Source: Candidatus Woesearchaeota archaeon
Lineage (GTDB): Archaea > Nanobdellota > Nanobdellia > Woesearchaeales > JAFGLG01
Assembly (NCBI GenBank): GCA_016928155.1
Contig: JAFGLG010000017.1
Span: 79,602 to 143,601, forward strand
DNA: 64,000 nt
Direction: 5' to 3'
Shown: positions 62,201-64,000 of the stretch, piece by piece
Layout of the letters: each line of letters starts with the position of its first letter
How positions within the stretch are numbered: the stretch's first letter is position 1
Translations under genes and position numbers: made by a program
Notes under the pieces: generated by a model
Database searches by the model: none
What the model saw: only the letters and a program-made list of their open reading frames with translations
What the model was told of the DNA's origin: nothing

Positions 62201-64000
62201 CCGTCATCATATGTCATGACTGCATGGATCCATCTCTCGAGAGGCATTTGTGCGGTTATAGTGGTTATGTTCAGCAAATCAGGCCCCCATCTTATCTGGG
62301 CTCTGATATCTGTGGTGTTAGGCACATAGGAGAGGGAATATGATGAGTTCTCATCCCAGACGCCTCCTTTTGTTATGATGCCGTCTATTTCCTCACCTAG
62401 GGTATTGTTGAGAGGATAGAACCATGCTTCAAGGCTGAATTCATCTGAGAGATTGAGGCTTTCCGGATTCCCCAGGTTTATATGATCATTTTCACCGTCG
62501 AATTGATACGCTCCTTTCCCTTCATATCCTCCGGTTGAGTTCCATGTGGCACCTGCAACTGCCCCATTATTATCATTCCCCGAGTAATCCTTTGTCCATG
62601 TTGAGTTGCTCCCTCCCTCAAAAGGCATGTTCAGCACAGTGACTGAGTTTCCGTCGAGATACCAGTTGATTATGTTCTTGACAGGGTCGTCATCGCCGTC
62701 ATATGTCGACTGGTTGTACACTGTCAGGTTCTCGTCTGTGAAATTAGTGCCGAAGGTGGAGTTGAGGATCGGGCATGTCTGGTTTGGCACGCTTGAGGCA
62801 TCATTGAATGCGTATTCCTTGAAGCCCCCGAAATTGAACTCCTGTATGTGCACTCCTGCAGTGTGGACCTTTACTCTCCATCTTGCTGTGTCATTGCATG
62901 TGTAGCTGTTATAGCAGAAGGATTCGTCGTCATGGCTCATGTTGTATATTTGGGATGCAGGGACATGGCTTCCGTTGCTTAGTATGAAAAAGGTGCTGTT
63001 GTCATGGATCCTGTCTGGCTTGCTGAATATCACATCTTCTCCGCATCTGAGCTCGATTATCTCAAGGTCATCTGTGGTGTTTGCATCGTCGATCTCTGTC
63101 TCGGTATAGGCTGTTCCGTTTGATGCAGTTATTGTGAGATTGGCAGCCCCGGTCGTATTCAAATAGACATCCCAGTATCCTCCTACTGTAGGATAGCTCT
63201 GCACATTCAGCACTGTGATCTCTATCTCGAATGTCTGGTTTGAGAGGTGTGGTGTTATCCATTTCAGCCTGTCGACCAGCCCATTTCTGTCCGAATCAAG
63301 CATTTCTAGCCCGAGCTCTGGGAGCTCTGATATGTCAAGTCGTCCTTCTTCTGTGAGCCAGAAAACCCGGATTGCCCTTTCAGGCACTTCAGCTATATTG
63401 ACATATGTTGTGACATTTGTATAGTTCAGCTCTGAGCTCACGACGACAGTATGCACATAACCTGAGATTCCCTGGTCTATGAGCTGCGGCGCTTCTGTCT
63501 CGAGCTCTATGATGATTGTCTCGTTTGTCGCATTTATTCCATCTTCAATTTCCCATGTCTCTGTATTGTTCTTCTTGTCCTTCAGCTTTACCCTGTCCTT
63601 TTCCTTCTCCTCTCCATCCTTCGTATATTTTATTATGGTGCTTCCCTGCGGCAGCTCAATCTCTATCTTCTTGAGTCCGATATCCTCATGGCTGCTCTTC
63701 CATGTCTTTATCCATCTCACGGGCTTGCCTATCTCTGCCGGCATCTGTAGCAGTGAATCAGATTGGGGTTTCAGGTATTCTATCTTGAAGGTGTTTGATA
63801 CAGCAGTGGAGATGCCGTCTGTTGCTGTCACATAGCTGTATCCCTCTCCGATGAATCCTTCCTCAAGCCAGATCCTTATTATGTCCCCTTCTATGTTGAA
63901 GCCTATCCCTGATGCTTCCTCATACTGGTACTCCAGCCCTGTCATGTTGCCGAAATATGTTGATAGGTTGAGTGTCTTGTTCTCCCCTGGTGCGATATGG
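56230..64000 (-). CDS. giant LamG / helical-toroid surface protein (5' end outside window)
   Basis: The frame is open to the right edge of the window, so at least 2589 aa; the start is beyond the window. The visible N-terminal part holds cadherin/Ig-like segments (LNLSTYFGNMTGLEYQYEE). Five LamG-type jelly rolls follow (start motifs DYSG-NNG near 62580, 61660, 60800, 59930 and 58980), each introduced by a linker PILNSTFGTN--ENLTVYNQST. The fifth LamG is interrupted by a CBM-like part, a Cys-rich part, and an all-helical toroid-like domain (about 57800-57000), and closes at 56790 (NGTIDEFRIYNTSLS). The C-terminus carries short repeats (FDSFGNIDTKGQVFQ, YIDKNGNLWARGSVVQ). Glycan-binding adhesin is the likely role. 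Confidence 0.8.
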   Translation of the reverse strand, partial: HIAPGENKTLNLSTYFGNMTGLEYQYEEASGIGFNIEGDIIRIWLEEGFIGEGYSYVTATDGISTAVSNTFKIEYLKPQSDSLLQMPAEIGKPVRWIKTWKSSHEDIGLKKIEIELPQGSTIIKYTKDGEEKEKDRVKLKDKKNNTETWEIEDGINATNETIIIELETEAPQLIDQGISGYVHTVVVSSELNYTNVTTYVNIAEVPERAIRVFWLTEEGRLDISELPELGLEMLDSDRNGLVDRLKWITPHLSNQTFEIEITVLNVQSYPTVGGYWDVYLNTTGAANLTITASNGTAYTETEIDDANTTDDLEIIELRCGEDVIFSKPDRIHDNSTFFILSNGSHVPASQIYNMSHDDESFCYNSYTCNDTARWRVKVHTAGVHIQEFNFGGFKEYAFNDASSVPNQTCPILNSTFGTNFTDENLTVYNQSTYDGDDDPVKNIINWYLDGNSVTVLNMPFEGGSNSTWTKDYSGNDNNGAVAGATWNSTGGYEGKGAYQFDGENDHINLGNPESLNLSDEFSLEAWFYPLNNTLGEEIDGIITKGGVWDENSSYSLSYVPNTTDIRAQIRWGPDLLNITTITAQMPLERWIHAVMTYDDGLLSLYVNGTLYDTDNVPEGESMLTNDYDVWIGGASTDSETRYFNGTIDEARIWSIALSPEQILALYNNRTDLIVSQETTKGGIWKACVTPNDGYIDGAENCSSNLTILNKPSEHDTPILNSSSGMNRTAENLTVYNQSTYDADNDPVKNIINWHKDGAPIIVLNMPFEGGSNSTWTKDYSGFGNYGNVTGAIWNATGGHDSKGAYHFNNDHIDLPNNLDYTSQFSAFAWFKAAGTPIGGYHIIFGGQELEMDVTTAGVLRTGLYTNARYVSNHGLGLADGNWHHIGFTFNGSNKRSYIDGQDVGNLSVEGTLTYSFANRKIGRFGSSTGYYLNGSVDDLLIYNYSLSDQQVYALYSNRTDLIVSQETDVGETWKACITPNDGYADGTELCSNNLTINTPPSQTTPFLNSTDGLNKTDENLTVYNQSTYDAEDDDVKNIISWYKDSNPIAMVNAPFEGGSTSSLAKDYSGSGNNGSVTGPTWRIDAGYDGRGTYEFDGDGDYINFSEQLADDTATFGGWIYSNDLGCSGDGWCMVMGQDNSDYEGYEFYTWYTGIACWDGNTEANTNEIAANEWHHVMCRNNGTDVAIFVDGELKDTTASSWSPVSSDFVVGGHPWTDDAWWDGYIDDVMIFDTALSDEQIALIASNRTDMTASQETTKGDEWQACITPNDGNEDGAENCSNTLTIGNAIPEHGTPILNSTYGTNYTDENLTAYNQSTYDADQDNVTNIINWYKDGKSLMTVNMPFDTNISTEESGAVRDYSGYENNGTLGAGTPANMPAWINDGISGGAYEFDGTNDRIRLDSFSNLNTSTGTVSYWARFNTNGTAQLLFHIFESTYTDYIRSYVGPTTSRMDLVIEDDDATKISVYYDLDNLGTWWDQWMHIAWVQDGTSVKLYINGSQKSLTGTNSGDWWTDHLDITSASLGGPTWGYLNGSMDEFQVHDHALSPEQILAIYESGADNEKPFTLVSQETTKGETWKACITPNDGHNDGEELCSSNLTIQNKPPEHATPILNATSIYNRTTDNLTVYNQSTSDLEDDNVKNIINWYIDDASLMMLNMPFEGNDEQESTLAKDYSGNGNNGTVSGATWSDDVGYDGFGAYSFDGTDDFVHIQNDFNLEIQDFTITAWVNYTGDTDNMTLYSQIDADCGDNSSMWFGISDGKLKAEIKDSDSDTITSISNTSLSSGWHHAVMKLDSSTETIRLYIDGALTNTSNGSVGFGPNSLAAIGAEYDCDGQTEYKLNGTHHGYFFIDTDLPTDEEPGYGTEYTSGQYTQANISDDSRATYTPFYSSGNNHEVTQYSIIVPEDAASFTLTWEGYNTLTTSGTGVNIYAYNFDNSEWDLITSTTGSTETTLSGAFSAQGHVQDGTNEIWITAESRGVNCYCSLWINGECGGGRCLSTERYQTRSCTPDLCDNEWRCVSDPNCGGTLSTKVSALKGWVNITEHPKSVQGFGESLDYNEQEECYGDYCHMDEGETVQAIDEAIGKGVDFLLNTTMFEQESWDDQFNHMFLLRMINNYLNREDINKTIDEMLDTYIEQNKVPNGYQTILSLLSQVNPERFDEKQGLTYNMLRSGVPDHVDFAYHNNELGVAASYCQRFFPTYTEEDKQKLIGYLTGLGLNDSELGNESHYYRTTHSLMYLETMYRQGCVGYDLVEKAISYHLLRNKLFTHAFSDWHLEGPAMLAIIGRTDLYKDGWVPIILENQEDDGGWPVVAEITYSHSHPTGLAVLALLAYKEHEIDGKTYRMRMPFEDTLEEGLGVWGHNPPSESQCSCSCTPDEELSHNTMYVDYVVLYKNSLKNHFNGTIDEFRIYNTSLSESQILMLYQNRTDLIVSQETGAGETWKACITPNDRSDDGEELCSNEITITSLTSTNCTVGCYYIRNSTGGNVTIFDSFGNIDTKGQVFQSGVGVPDGDDMIFRNASDSTVAWIDSGTGNIRLRGSMSQEQGGYCTPSVGAFIIKDESENCVSYIDKNGNLWARGSVVQNAIIN
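57000..57800 (-). other. helical toroid-like insert in the first giant
   Basis: Region from ETVQAIDEAIGKGVDFLLNT to GLAVLALLAYKEH; the paired GW and HS motifs and length match the insert at 46450-47260. Confidence 0.65.
60195..60755 (-). repeat. LamG-coding duplicated DNA, copy in the first giant gene
   Basis: See 45180-45740; also related at lower identity are 48330-48600 and 58860-59120. Confidence 0.8.

Overview
The window is a piece of an archaeal chromosome. The evidence is a complete archaeal-order ribosomal protein cluster (uL3 to uL15, with eS4, eL32, eL19, an eIF1-like factor and the RNase P subunit Rpp29), SecY, an EMC3/YidC-like insertase, RadA, RPA, FEN1, Hjc, archaeal tRNA endonuclease, RNase Z and Trm5. 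Many promoters have a TATA box about 26-27 nt before the start codon. A single-chain PriS-PriL primase, the type of short membrane-anchored secreted proteins, and giant LamG / poly-Gly / Cys-Trp surface proteins point to a DPANN archaeon of the Woesearchaeota/Pacearchaeota (Nanoarchaeota) kind. The lineage is inferred from gene content, not from a search.

Layout. 1-4932: a giant secreted protein with about ten DNDGDG-type calcium-binding repeats (3' end outside the window), translationally coupled to a 55-aa ribbon-helix-helix regulator that has two palindromic sites in its promoter. 5120-7871: a minus-strand operon of four membrane-anchored exported proteins. 8174-10000: a Toprim protein and, divergently, the fused primase. 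10001-10333: a structured leader for the ribosomal operon. 10334-24769: 25 genes, mostly overlapping or tightly packed. 24770-28117 (minus): RHH protein, Hjc, a PurF-like protein lacking the catalytic Cys, a repeat-rich gap, RNase Z. 28227-34428 (plus): EndA, a winged-helix/nuclease-like gene broken at an A10 run, FEN1, a DMT transporter, Trm5, a small tail-anchored protein, a conserved pair ending in a PIN protein. 34401-36976 (minus): ThpR, TRAM protein, a small unknown, RadA and a probable ssDNA-binding partner. 37204-39698 (minus): two exported proteins, one with a beta-barrel-like C-terminus. 39877-41291 (plus): a secreted caspase/legumain-like protease with an EF-hand loop and a small unknown. 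41278-43012 (minus): polysaccharide deacetylase and RPA.

43086-64000 is one tightly packed minus-strand unit of five genes in which three encode giant exported proteins (at least 2589, 2233 and 1589 aa), plus a small membrane protein and a membrane-anchored protein that is a paralogue of one in the 5-8 kb operon. The giants carry LamG-type lectin folds, an all-helical toroid-like domain inserted between LamG parts (found twice), YadA-head-like beta-roll repeats, about ten copies of a 'GIGTxxPSQKLDV' module, and a Hint (hedgehog/intein) self-processing domain.

The core genes look ordinary for a reduced archaeon. The surface loci at both ends are the unusual part: they look like a modular, recombining adhesin system, possibly for attachment to a host or partner cell. 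That role is inference.
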